This document shows positions 1 to 5,807 of a DNA stretch of 8,452 nt, one piece after another. The stretch lies in NCBI GenBank assembly GCA_023228705.1, contig JALOAS010000115.1, forward strand, positions 1-8,452. Direction: 5' to 3'. Within the stretch, counting starts at the first letter, position 1. Each line of letters begins with the position of its first letter. The notes below the pieces were generated by a model. The model saw only the letters and a list, made by a program, of their open reading frames with translations, was not told the DNA's origin and searched no databases. The stretch is from Ottowia sp. Its GTDB lineage: Bacteria; Pseudomonadota; Gammaproteobacteria; Burkholderiales; Burkholderiaceae_C. A program made the position numbers and the translations under genes.

Positions 1-42
1 GCTCAACGCTCAACGCTCAACGCTCAACGCTCAACGCTCAAC
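1..42. repeat. Array of six GCTCAAC heptamers at the 3' end of gst
   Basis: Six perfect head-to-tail copies of GCTCAAC (GTTGAGC on the minus strand) run from the window edge to base 42, so the array may continue outside. Read in the direction of the neighbouring gst gene, the array begins at its last codon: GGT TGA GC, so the gst stop codon is supplied by the repeat. The same heptamer recurs at 1950-1998, 2341-2361, 8156-8319 and 8382-8451. There are no spacers between units, so it is a simple tandem array and not CRISPR-like. Confidence 0.97.
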
Positions 43-649
43 CCAGGCCTTGGCCCTTCAGTGCCTCTTGCACCGCCGGGTCGGCCTGCATGCGCACCTT
101 GAATGCCGCGATCGCGTCGAGACCGGAGAGGTCCACCTTGACAAAGCCGGTCCACAGCAGGGTGACGAACAGATAGGCGTCAACCACCGAGCGTTCGCCA
201 GCGATGTAGTCGGTTTTGCCCAGCTGCGCATCAATGATCTCGAACAGCTTGCGCAGCTGCGTACGGGCGTTGGCCTGGGTCTTTTCCACGACCGCCTTGT
301 CGTCCAGGTACGCGGTTGCGCCAAACAGCGGCTTGAACGCCGGATGCACTTCGGAGTTGATGAAACCCAGCCAATGATCAACGACGGCGCGTTTTTTGAT
401 GTCATCGCCGCCAGCCAGCCTGGCCTGCGGGTACTTGTCGGCCAGATAGGTCAACACCGCGGCGTTTTCTGACAGGATGAATCCGTCGTCGTCCAGCACC
501 GGCACCTTGCCCATGGGGTTGAGGCGGAGGTATTCGGCCGATTTGGTTTCTTCCTTTTGCATCAGCTCGACCTCGAACGGGTCGCCTATCCAGTTCAGGA
601 CGATGTGCGAAGCCAGCCCGCAAGAGCCCGAAAAGCTGTAGAGCTTCAT
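38..649 (-). CDS. Glutathione S-transferase, beta class-like
   Basis: Predicted cytosolic GST of 203 aa, joining glutathione to electrophiles or reducing mixed disulfides; the substrate cannot be read from sequence. The N-terminal thioredoxin-like domain (about residues 1-78) starts MKLYSFSGSC and has Cys10 in the place of the beta-class catalytic cysteine, followed by the family's LASHIVL helix. NPMGKVPVL (44-52) carries the cis-proline (Pro50), and SENAAVLTYLAD (60-71) is the glutathione-binding Glu-containing turn and helix. The rest (about 88-203) is the all-helical C-terminal domain, of normal length. I chose the ATG at 647-649 because AAGGA lies 7 nt upstream and the family motif begins here; an upstream start at 700 would add 17 unlikely residues. 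It follows dnaJ on the same strand after 160 bp, so it may have its own promoter. The TGA stop is formed by a GTTGAGC repeat. Confidence 0.93.
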   Translation of the reverse strand: MKLYSFSGSCGLASHIVLNWIGDPFEVELMQKEETKSAEYLRLNPMGKVPVLDDDGFILSENAAVLTYLADKYPQARLAGGDDIKKRAVVDHWLGFINSEVHPAFKPLFGATAYLDDKAVVEKTQANARTQLRKLFEIIDAQLGKTDYIAGERSVVDAYLFVTLLWTGFVKVDLSGLDAIAAFKVRMQADPAVQEALKGQGLG

Positions 650-737
650 GGTGTTTTCCTTGTGCTTGGAGGTTGATGGACTACTGGAGAAGGTGTTCAA
701 AACCCTGAGTCAGCCGCGCCAAGCCCCGCGCGGCGGT

Positions 738-771
738 ATTGCAGGCGCGCGCCGCGCCACCTGCCTGCAAT
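738..771 (-). terminator. Inverted repeat downstream of dnaJ, possible terminator
   Basis: ATTGCAGGC (738-746) and GCCTGCAAT (763-771) form a perfect 9-bp stem with a 16-base GC-rich loop, in the gap between the dnaJ stop and gst. No T-run follows on the minus strand, so it is not a classical intrinsic terminator. It could be a 3'-end stabilising hairpin or attenuator between dnaJ and gst. The rest of this 160-bp gap shows no gene. Confidence 0.3.
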
Positions 772-809
772 CCACGCGCGCTGCAGCAGTTCGGCGTGCC
801 CGGGCGGCG

Positions 810-1937
810 TCAGGCATTGAAGAAGCTGCGCACCTTGTCGGTCCATTTTTCATTGTTGGGCGAGTGCTTGGCGCCGCCCTTTTTCAGCGACGCGTCAAAC
901 TCCTTCAGCAACTTGCGCTGGTGCTCGGTGAGCTTGATCGGCGTTTCTATGCTCATGTGGCAGTACAGGTCCCCCGGGTAGCTGGAGCGCAGCCCGCGTA
1001 TGCCCTTGCCGCGCAGGCGGAACTGCTTGCCCGCCTGCGTTCCCGCCGGGATCTCGATGGCGGCCTGGCCGTCCAGCGTCGGCACCTCGATCTCGCCGCC
1101 CAGCGCAGCCTGCGCAAAGGTCAGCGGCACCACGCAGTGCAGGTCGTCGCCGTCGCGCTCGAAGATGTCGTGCTTCTTGATGCGTATCTCTATGAAGAGA
1201 TCGCCGGGCGGCCCGCCGCGCAGGCCCGGTTCTCCGTTGCCGCCGGAGCGGATGCGCATGCCGTCGTCTATGCCCGGCGGGATCTTCACTTCCAGCGTCT
1301 TCTGGCCCTTGGTCTTGCCCTGGCCCTGGCAGCTGGGGCAGGGACTCGGGATCACGCGGCCGGTGCCGCGGCAGTGCGGGCAGGTCTGCTGCACGCTGAA
1401 GAAACCCTGGCGCATCTGCACCACGCCCTGCCCGTGGCAGGTGGAGCAGGTCTGCGCACTGGTGCCCGGCTTGGCGCCACTGCCATGACAGGTGCTGCAG
1501 TCGTCCCAGCTCGGGATGCGGATCTGCGCGTCCTTGCCGCGCGCCGCCTCCTCCAGCGTGACTTCCATGGCGTAGCTGAGGTCGGCACCCCGATACACCT
1601 GCTGGCCGCCGCGCGCGCCCGCACGCCCGCCGCCGAAGATGTCGCCAAAAATGTCCCCGAACGCCTCGGCAAATCCGCCAAACCCTTCGGCGCCGCCGCG
1701 CATGTTGGGGTTGATCCCGGCATGGCCGTACTGGTCGTACGCCGCCTTCTTCTCCGGGTCCGACAGGATGACGTACGCTTCGCCCACTTCCTTGAACTTG
1801 TCCTCCGCGTTGGCGTCCGCCGAGTTGCGGTCCGGGTGGTACTTCATGGCCAACCGGCGGTAGGCTTTCTTGATTTCCGCGGTGCTTGCGTTCTTGGGGA
1901 CGCCAAGGACCTCGTAATAGTCGCGTTTGCTTGCCAT
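810..1937 (-). CDS. dnaJ: Chaperone protein DnaJ (Hsp40), type I
   Basis: Cytosolic co-chaperone that delivers unfolded proteins to DnaK and stimulates its ATPase. At 375 aa it has the full type I layout: J domain (about 4-70) with the HPD triad at 34-36; Gly/Phe-rich linker (about 80-110, FGGFAEAFGDIFGDIFGGG); four CxxCxGxG zinc-binding repeats with cysteines at 147/150, 164/167, 186/189 and 200/203; and two C-terminal substrate-binding beta domains. It starts at the ATG at 1935-1937, where the J domain begins normally. The 12 bases between this ATG and the nearest heptamer contain no recognisable Shine-Dalgarno sequence, and the leader further upstream is GTTGAGC/GCTCAAC repeat. It lies downstream of grpE and dnaK on the same strand, but is separated from dnaK by a four-helix-bundle gene and repeats. 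All key residues are present, so it should be functional. Confidence 0.98.
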   Translation of the reverse strand: MASKRDYYEVLGVPKNASTAEIKKAYRRLAMKYHPDRNSADANAEDKFKEVGEAYVILSDPEKKAAYDQYGHAGINPNMRGGAEGFGGFAEAFGDIFGDIFGGGRAGARGGQQVYRGADLSYAMEVTLEEAARGKDAQIRIPSWDDCSTCHGSGAKPGTSAQTCSTCHGQGVVQMRQGFFSVQQTCPHCRGTGRVIPSPCPSCQGQGKTKGQKTLEVKIPPGIDDGMRIRSGGNGEPGLRGGPPGDLFIEIRIKKHDIFERDGDDLHCVVPLTFAQAALGGEIEVPTLDGQAAIEIPAGTQAGKQFRLRGKGIRGLRSSYPGDLYCHMSIETPIKLTEHQRKLLKEFDASLKKGGAKHSPNNEKWTDKVRSFFNA

Positions 1938-1949
1938 GTCAGGTTTTGC

Positions 1950-1998
1950 GTTGAGCGTTGAGCGTTGAGCGTTGAGCGTTGAGCGTTATGCGTTGAGC
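1950..1998. repeat. Heptamer array in the dnaJ leader
   Basis: Seven 7-bp units in phase on the plus strand: five perfect GTTGAGC (1950-1984), one variant GTTATGC (1985-1991) and a final GTTGAGC (1992-1998). In the direction of transcription (minus strand) the array reads GCTCAAC, opposite to the copies flanking the other side of the four-helix-bundle gene. It overlaps the last codons and the TAA stop of that gene and fills most of the 48 nt before the dnaJ ATG. The variant unit is what creates the TAA stop. Confidence 0.97.
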
Positions 1999-2347
1999 GA
2001 ATTGCGCAGGCCATTCAGAAGCGCATGAAGGCGTTCGATCCGGTCCAGCAGGTCGTCAGACAACTGGCAGAAACCCAGTGCCTGCGCCAGCAGCAACTGC
2101 GTTTCCATTTCGTTGAGCGAGCCCCGAGCGATATGCACGAACTGCGAGAATTCCTTCCGGCTCGCGCGTCCGGCACCTTCTGCCAGGTTGCTCGGTACCG
2201 ATACGGCTGCGCGCCTGATTTGTGACGTCAGGCCCCAGCTTTCTTCAGGCGGGAATGCGGCGGTCAGCGTGTAGATCTGCCTGGCAAGCGAGAAGCCGAC
2301 TTGCCAAGCATGGAGCTCGCGATAGCTGCGCACGCCAAACGCTCAAC
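1978..2347 (-). mobile_element. Candidate IVS-like unit: four-helix-bundle gene with terminal inverted repeats
   Basis: The plus-strand segment GTTGAGCGTTATGCGT (1978-1993) and the reverse complement of 2332-2347, GTTGAGCGTTTGGCGT, match at 14 of 16 positions, giving terminal inverted repeats around a 370-bp unit. The start codon (2331-2333) and the stop codon (1986-1988) of the enclosed gene both fall in these arms. The unit interrupts the usual dnaK-dnaJ junction. It is known that S23-family four-helix-bundle genes occur inside stem-bounded intervening sequences of 23S rRNA; that this unit is an analogous insertion is inference. No transposase, recombinase or reverse transcriptase gene is present, and no clean target duplication outside the repeats was identified. 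Confidence 0.5.
1986..2333 (-). CDS. Four-helix bundle protein (S23 / 23S rRNA IVS family)
   Basis: A 115-aa protein of the S23 / bAvd-like four-helix-bundle family. The family pattern is clear: RSYRELHAWQ near the N-terminus, FPPEESWGLTSQIRRAA (27-43), VSVPSNLAEGAGR (44-56), then ARGSLNEMETQL (69-80), with amphipathic helices throughout and the usual length. Members are encoded in 23S rRNA intervening sequences and a related form (Avd) works with diversity-generating reverse transcriptases; no reverse transcriptase or variable-repeat pair is visible here, so the role is unknown. The start is GTG at 2331-2333; an in-frame TGA formed by the upstream heptamer prevents a longer protein. There is no strong ribosome-binding site (GAGG lies 13 nt upstream). 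The last residues, SLNA, and the stop are encoded by repeat sequence. It lies between dnaK (23 nt) and dnaJ (48 nt), probably cotranscribed. Confidence 0.9.
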   Translation of the reverse strand: MRSYRELHAWQVGFSLARQIYTLTAAFPPEESWGLTSQIRRAAVSVPSNLAEGAGRASRKEFSQFVHIARGSLNEMETQLLLAQALGFCQLSDDLLDRIERLHALLNGLRNSLNA

Positions 2348-2361
2348 CTCGGACGCTCAAC
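2341..2361. repeat. Two GCTCAAC heptamers at the dnaK / four-helix-bundle junction
   Basis: GCTCAAC occurs at 2341-2347 and 2355-2361, separated by 7 bases (CTCGGAC), so the pair keeps 7-bp phase with a degenerate middle unit. On the coding (minus) strand it reads GGTTGAGC twice. The first copy provides the dnaK TGA stop and the second lies in the leader of the four-helix-bundle gene. The 15-mer CAAACGCTCAACCTC at 2336-2350 occurs again, identical and in the same orientation, at 8305-8319. Confidence 0.9.
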
Positions 2362-4276
2362 CTTCTTTTTTGTCGACTTCCTTGACTTCAGCGTCCACCA
2401 CGTTGTCGTCGGCTGGCGCCGATGCCTGCGCCGCGTCGGCGCCGCTCGCGGCAGCCGCCTCTGCGTACATTTTCTCGCCCAGCTTCTGGCTGGCGGTGGT
2501 CAACGCCTCGATCTTGCTGTCTATGGCCGCCTTGTCCTCGCCCTGGATCGCTTCTTCAAGCGCCTTGGCGGCAGACTCTATGGCGTCCTTTTCAGCGGCG
2601 TCCAGCTTGTCGCCGTGCTCGCTCACCGACTTGCGCACGCTGTGCACCAGTGCCTCGCCCTGGTTGCGTGCCTGCACCAGCTCGAGCTTCTTCTTGTCTT
2701 CGGCCGCGTTGACTTCGGCGTCTTTCACCATCTGATCGATCTCGGCCTCGGACAGGCCCGAGTTGGCCTTGATGGTGATCTTGTTTTCCTTGCCCGTGCC
2801 CTTGTCCTTGGCCGACACGTTGAGGATGCCGTTGGCATCGATGTCAAAGGTGACCTCGATCTGCGGCAGGCCGCGCGGCGCCGGCGGGATGTCCTCCAGG
2901 TTGAACTCGCCCAGCAGCTTGTTGCCGGTGGCCAGCTCGCGCTCGCCCTGGTAGACCTTGATCGTCACGGCCGGCTGGTTGTCCTCGGCCGTCGAGAAGG
3001 TCTGGGCAAACTTGGTCGGGATGGTCGTGTTCTTGGTGATCATCTTGGTCATGACGCCGCCCAGCGTCTCTATGCCCAGCGACAGCGGGGTCACGTCCAG
3101 CAGCAGCACGTCCTTGCGGTCGCCCGAGAGCACCTGGCCCTGGATCGCCGCGCCCACGGCCACGGCCTCGTCGGGGTTGATGTCCTTGCGCGGCTCGCGG
3201 GCAAAGAATTCCTTGACCTTCTCCTGCACCTTGGGCATGCGCGACTGGCCACCGACCAGGATCACGTCGTCGATGTCCGAGACGCTGACGCCGGCGTCCT
3301 TGATCGCCGTGCGGCAGGGCGCGATCGAGCGCTCGATCAGCTCGTCGACCAGGCTTTCCAGCTTGGCGCGCGTGAGCTTGATGTTCAGGTGCTTGGGGCC
3401 GGAGGCATCGGCGGTGATGTACGGCAGGTTGATGTCGGTCGCCGCGCTGGAAGACAGCTCTATCTTGGCCTTCTCGGCGGCTTCCTTCAGGCGCTGCAGC
3501 GCCAGCACGTCGGCGCCCAGGTCCACGCCCTGTTCCTTCTTGAACTCGGCAATCACGTAGTCGATGATCGCCTTGTCGAAGTCTTCGCCGCCCAGGAACG
3601 TGTCGCCGTTGGTCGCCAGCACCTCGAACTGCTTTTCACCGTCCACGTCGGCAATCTCGATGATGGAGACGTCAAAGGTGCCGCCGCCCAGGTCGTAGAC
3701 CGCGATCTTGCGGTCGCCCTTGTCCTGCTTGTCCAGGCCAAACGCCAGCGCCGCTGCCGTCGGCTCGTTGATGATGCGCTTGACTTCAAGCCCGGCAATG
3801 CGGCCGGCGTCCTTGGTCGCCTGGCGCTGGCTGTCGTTGAAGTACGCCGGCACCGTGATCACGGCCTCGGTCACCGGCTCGCCCAGGTAGTCCTCGGCGG
3901 TGGTCTTCATCTTGCGCAGCACCTCGGCGCTGATTTGCGGTGGCGCCATCTTTTCGCCGCGCACCTCGACCCAGGCGTCGCCGTTGTCGGCCCTGACGAT
4001 GGAAAAGGGCATCAGGCCGATGTCCTTTTGCACTTCGTCTTCGTCGAACTTGCGGCCGATCAGGCGCTTGACGGCATAAATGGTGTTCTTGGCGTTGGTG
4101 ACCGCCTGGCGCTTTGCCGGTGCGCCGACCAGGATCTCGCCGTCGTCCTGGTACGCAACGATGGACGGCGTGGTGCGCCCGCCCTCGGCGTTTTCGATGA
4201 CCCGGGGCTTGTCACCCTCCAGGATGGCGACGCAGCTGTTGGTGGTGCCCAGGTCAATACCAATGATTTTTGCCAT
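2357..4276 (-). CDS. dnaK: Chaperone protein DnaK (Hsp70)
   Basis: ATP-driven cytosolic Hsp70 chaperone, 639 aa, full length. Nucleotide-binding domain: phosphate-1 loop IGIDLGTTNS (5-14), phosphate-2 loop DLGGGTFD (195-202) with the autophosphorylated-type threonine at 200, and the adenosine motif VGGQSRMPKV (341-350). The interdomain linker VLLLDVTPLSLG (390-401) leads into the substrate-binding beta sandwich and helical lid. The C-terminal tail ends EVKEVDKKEG, acidic and lysine-rich as usual. The start is the ATG at 4274-4276, with GGAG 11 nt upstream. It lies 125 nt downstream of grpE and is probably cotranscribed; that gap holds only a weak 8-bp inverted repeat (4334-4341 / 4363-4370). 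The final Gly codon and the TGA stop coincide with a GGTTGAGC repeat, so the extreme C-terminus may have been set by the repeat insertion. Confidence 0.99.
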   Translation of the reverse strand: MAKIIGIDLGTTNSCVAILEGDKPRVIENAEGGRTTPSIVAYQDDGEILVGAPAKRQAVTNAKNTIYAVKRLIGRKFDEDEVQKDIGLMPFSIVRADNGDAWVEVRGEKMAPPQISAEVLRKMKTTAEDYLGEPVTEAVITVPAYFNDSQRQATKDAGRIAGLEVKRIINEPTAAALAFGLDKQDKGDRKIAVYDLGGGTFDVSIIEIADVDGEKQFEVLATNGDTFLGGEDFDKAIIDYVIAEFKKEQGVDLGADVLALQRLKEAAEKAKIELSSSAATDINLPYITADASGPKHLNIKLTRAKLESLVDELIERSIAPCRTAIKDAGVSVSDIDDVILVGGQSRMPKVQEKVKEFFAREPRKDINPDEAVAVGAAIQGQVLSGDRKDVLLLDVTPLSLGIETLGGVMTKMITKNTTIPTKFAQTFSTAEDNQPAVTIKVYQGERELATGNKLLGEFNLEDIPPAPRGLPQIEVTFDIDANGILNVSAKDKGTGKENKITIKANSGLSEAEIDQMVKDAEVNAAEDKKKLELVQARNQGEALVHSVRKSVSEHGDKLDAAEKDAIESAAKALEEAIQGEDKAAIDSKIEALTTASQKLGEKMYAEAAAASGADAAQASAPADDNVVDAEVKEVDKKEG

Positions 4277-4401
4277 GGCTTGAATTTCTCCGGAATGAAT
4301 AATGGATCAGATTGATGGCAAAGGTTGTGGCAAAGCGGGTGTTTTCAAGCGCTGCCGCCCGGCACCCGCTGCCTTGCCCCCGCCAATGCGGTGCCGCCCG
4401 G

Positions 4402-5046
4402 CTATTTGTCCTGTGCCACCGTGACCAGCGCCGGCCGCAGCACGCGTTCGGCCAGGACGTAGCCTTTTTGCATGACGGCAACCACGGTACCGGCAGGCTG
4501 CGCGTCGGTTTGAACGGTGCTGATCGCGTGCTGCAGCGCCGGGTCGAACTTGTCGCCAGGGGCCGGGTTGACTTCCGTGACCTGGTTGCGCTCCAGCACG
4601 CCAAGCAGCTGCCGGTGCGTGGCCAGCGTGCCCTCGAGCAACTGCTCGGCGGTTGCGTTTTTCACGTTCAGCGCGGCCTCCAGGCTGTCCACCACGGAAA
4701 GCAGGTTCTCGGCAAATTCGGTGATGGCAAATTTGCGTGCCTTGCTCATTTCCTCGCTCGCGCGCCGGCGCGTGTTCTGCACCTCGGCCTGCGCACGGAG
4801 GTGCTCGTCCTCAAGCTCGGCTACGCGCGCTTGCAGCTCGGCTACGCGCGCTTGCAGTTCCGCGATCCGTCCCGTCTCTGCAGCGGCGCCGTCCTGCGGC
4901 GTTTCGGGCTGTGCGAGCGGGTCCCGCTCATCGACGCGATCGGCCTGCGTGGCCTCGCCGCCAGCCGCGGTGCCGGCAGGGGTACGCGGCGTCGCCTGCG
5001 GCGCGGGATCGTTGGGTTCGGCAGGGTACGGATTGAAGTCTGGCAT
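4402..5046 (-). CDS. grpE: Nucleotide exchange factor GrpE
   Basis: Homodimeric exchange factor that releases ADP from DnaK. 214 aa: a low-complexity acidic, Pro/Ala-rich N-terminal arm (1-58), a long coiled coil (about 60-115) and the beta-rich DnaK-contact domain with the GrpE signature from PGDKFDPALQHAIS (163-176) through GTVVAVMQKGYVLAERVLRPA (186-206). I chose the ATG at 5044-5046; a longer GTG start at 5085 would add 13 residues but overlaps the likely heat-shock promoter. No clear Shine-Dalgarno is visible before either start. The coiled coil contains two identical ELQARVA heptads (63-69, 70-76) encoded by a perfect 21-bp tandem duplication. First gene of the grpE-dnaK-dnaJ cluster; hrcA is not next to it, the upstream neighbour being a divergent phasin-like gene. 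Confidence 0.97.
   Translation of the reverse strand: MPDFNPYPAEPNDPAPQATPRTPAGTAAGGEATQADRVDERDPLAQPETPQDGAAAETGRIAELQARVAELQARVAELEDEHLRAQAEVQNTRRRASEEMSKARKFAITEFAENLLSVVDSLEAALNVKNATAEQLLEGTLATHRQLLGVLERNQVTEVNPAPGDKFDPALQHAISTVQTDAQPAGTVVAVMQKGYVLAERVLRPALVTVAQDK
4814..4855. repeat. Perfect 21-bp tandem duplication inside grpE
   Basis: Bases 4814-4834 and 4835-4855 are identical. The unit is 21 bp, exactly seven codons, and encodes ELQARVA, one heptad of the GrpE coiled coil. The copies have no synonymous differences, which points to a recent duplication or ongoing slippage. It keeps both the reading frame and the heptad register. Confidence 0.95.
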
Positions 5047-5083
5047 GCTGTGCAACAGTTGGAGTTGAAGGGAACAGACCCGC

Positions 5084-5111
5084 ACTTGGTAGCCGGGTGC
5101 GGATTTTCAAG
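5084..5111 (-). promoter_or_regulatory. Possible sigma-32 heat-shock promoter for grpE
   Basis: On the minus strand CTTGAAA (5105-5111) matches the sigma-32 -35 element exactly. After a 13-base spacer comes TACCAAGT (5084-5091), which matches the CCCCATNT -10 only partly. Transcription would start near 5077, about 30 nt before the grpE ATG. A heat-shock promoter is expected here; the -10 match is weak. No CIRCE inverted repeat was noticed. Confidence 0.4.
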
Positions 5112-5150
5112 ACGCCGGCGCCGCCGTTGAGCGCCCCGCGGCGGGCCGTT

Positions 5151-5162
5151 GATTGGTACACT
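5151..5162 (+). promoter_or_regulatory. Possible extended -10 promoter of the phasin-like gene
   Basis: TGGTACACT (5154-5162) resembles an extended -10 element (TGn plus TATAAT-like TACACT). No good -35 lies 16-18 bp upstream, as expected of extended -10 promoters only in part. Transcription would begin near 5169, inside the 22-bp repeat pair, leaving about 60 nt of leader. Confidence 0.3.
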
Positions 5163-5206
5163 AGGGCAGCAGGCTCCTTGAACCAGGGCAGCAGGCTCCT
5201 TGAATC
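5163..5206. repeat. 22-bp direct tandem repeat upstream of the phasin-like gene
   Basis: Two adjacent 22-bp copies (5163-5184 and 5185-5206) differ at a single base near the end (CC versus TC). Each contains GGCAGCAGGCTCCTTGAA. They sit between the grpE and phasin-like starts, 22 nt before the phasin ATG. They could be a doubled regulator site, a leader-RNA element, or a neutral duplication. Confidence 0.93.
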
Positions 5207-5227
5207 AACAGTTGAAAGGATAGGGTC

Positions 5228-5683
5228 ATGGCCAAGACATCTGGAAAAGGAAAAGGTGCAGCTTCCGACAAGGGCGCCGCGTTCGGCATGCCGTCGATGG
5301 ACGAACTGACGCAGCTGATGTCGCAGTTCAAGGTGCCCGGCGTGGACGCCAATGCGCTTGTCGAATGGCAACGCAAGGATCTGGAAGCGCTGGCAGAGGC
5401 CAACCGCGAGGCCTACGAAGGCTACAAGGCGCTGATCGAGCGGCGCAACGAGATCCTGCAGGAGGCGCTGCTGGGCTGGCAGGACAACATGCAGAACATG
5501 ATGGACCCGGAAGCGCTGTCCAAGCAGTCGGAAGTGGCGCGTGAAGGAATCCAGAAAGCCATAGAAAACTTCCGCGAGCTGGCAGAAATGGAAGCGGAAA
5601 CACGCCGCCGTGCCTGGAAGGTCGTCCATGAGCGCCTGCAGGCCAACATGGAACAGCTCCAGAACATGATGAACCCCAAGTAA
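5228..5683 (+). CDS. Phasin-like, polyhydroxyalkanoate granule-associated protein
   Basis: A 151-aa, almost wholly helical protein with no signal peptide or membrane segment. After a basic, Lys/Gly-rich N-terminus (1-20) it runs MPSMDELTQLMSQFKVPGVD (21-40), then long charged amphipathic helices with many Glu, Gln, Ala and Met residues, ending EQLQNMMNPK. The pattern of an N-terminal 'F-K-VPGVD' turn, 'EWQRKDLEALAEANREAYEG' and repeated helices is typical of the small phasin family in Burkholderiales, which coat polyhydroxyalkanoate granules. Assignment is by overall pattern, as there is no catalytic motif. The start ATG has AAGGA 7 nt upstream. Divergent from grpE across a 181-bp region. No PHA synthase or depolymerase gene is in view, although a hydrolase gene follows. 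Confidence 0.8.
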   Translation: MAKTSGKGKGAASDKGAAFGMPSMDELTQLMSQFKVPGVDANALVEWQRKDLEALAEANREAYEGYKALIERRNEILQEALLGWQDNMQNMMDPEALSKQSEVAREGIQKAIENFRELAEMEAETRRRAWKVVHERLQANMEQLQNMMNPK

Positions 5684-5716
5684 ACCGGGTTCCGGCCGCG
5701 CCCCTGTCCCGGAAGT

Positions 5717-5739
5717 TGCCGGCTGGCGTCACGCCGGCA
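5717..5739 (+). terminator. GC-rich hairpin after the phasin-like gene
   Basis: TGCCGGC (5717-5723) pairs with GCCGGCA (5733-5739) around a 9-base loop, 33 bases after the stop. There is no T-run behind it, so termination is uncertain. A second small hairpin, CACGCA-CTTT-TGCGTG (5799-5814), lies just before the next gene and covers its possible TTG start. Confidence 0.3.
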
Positions 5740-5807
5740 TCGCCTGGGCCGCAGCGGCGCCCGGTTGGCCTGCATCGCCAGCAACCCGGGTTTCTGGTCA
5801 CGCACTT

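Noticed and set aside
648..1961. 437-codon open frame opposite dnaJ
   Set aside because: Antisense shadow of a complete dnaJ, with Ala/Arg-rich low-complexity product and no family motif.
1986..2333. Avd accessory protein of a diversity-generating retroelement
   Set aside because: The protein fold family is related, but there is no reverse transcriptase, template repeat or variable repeat in the window.
2222..4315. Long 697-codon open frame on the plus strand opposite dnaK
   Set aside because: It lies antisense to an intact dnaK and reflects codon bias in GC-rich DNA; the product is Leu/Arg/His/Val-rich with no recognised domain, and antisense frames opposite hsp70 genes are a known artefact.
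4312..5130. Open frames opposite grpE on the plus strand
   Set aside because: Antisense to a well-supported grpE; no motifs and no ribosome-binding site.
5126..5132. Single GTTGAGC between grpE and the phasin-like gene
   Set aside because: One isolated copy is about what chance predicts, with no neighbouring units in 7-bp phase.
4928..5629. 233-codon minus-strand frame across the phasin-like gene and the grpE start
   Set aside because: It overlaps the phasin-like gene antisense and crosses the divergent promoter region; no recognisable domain.
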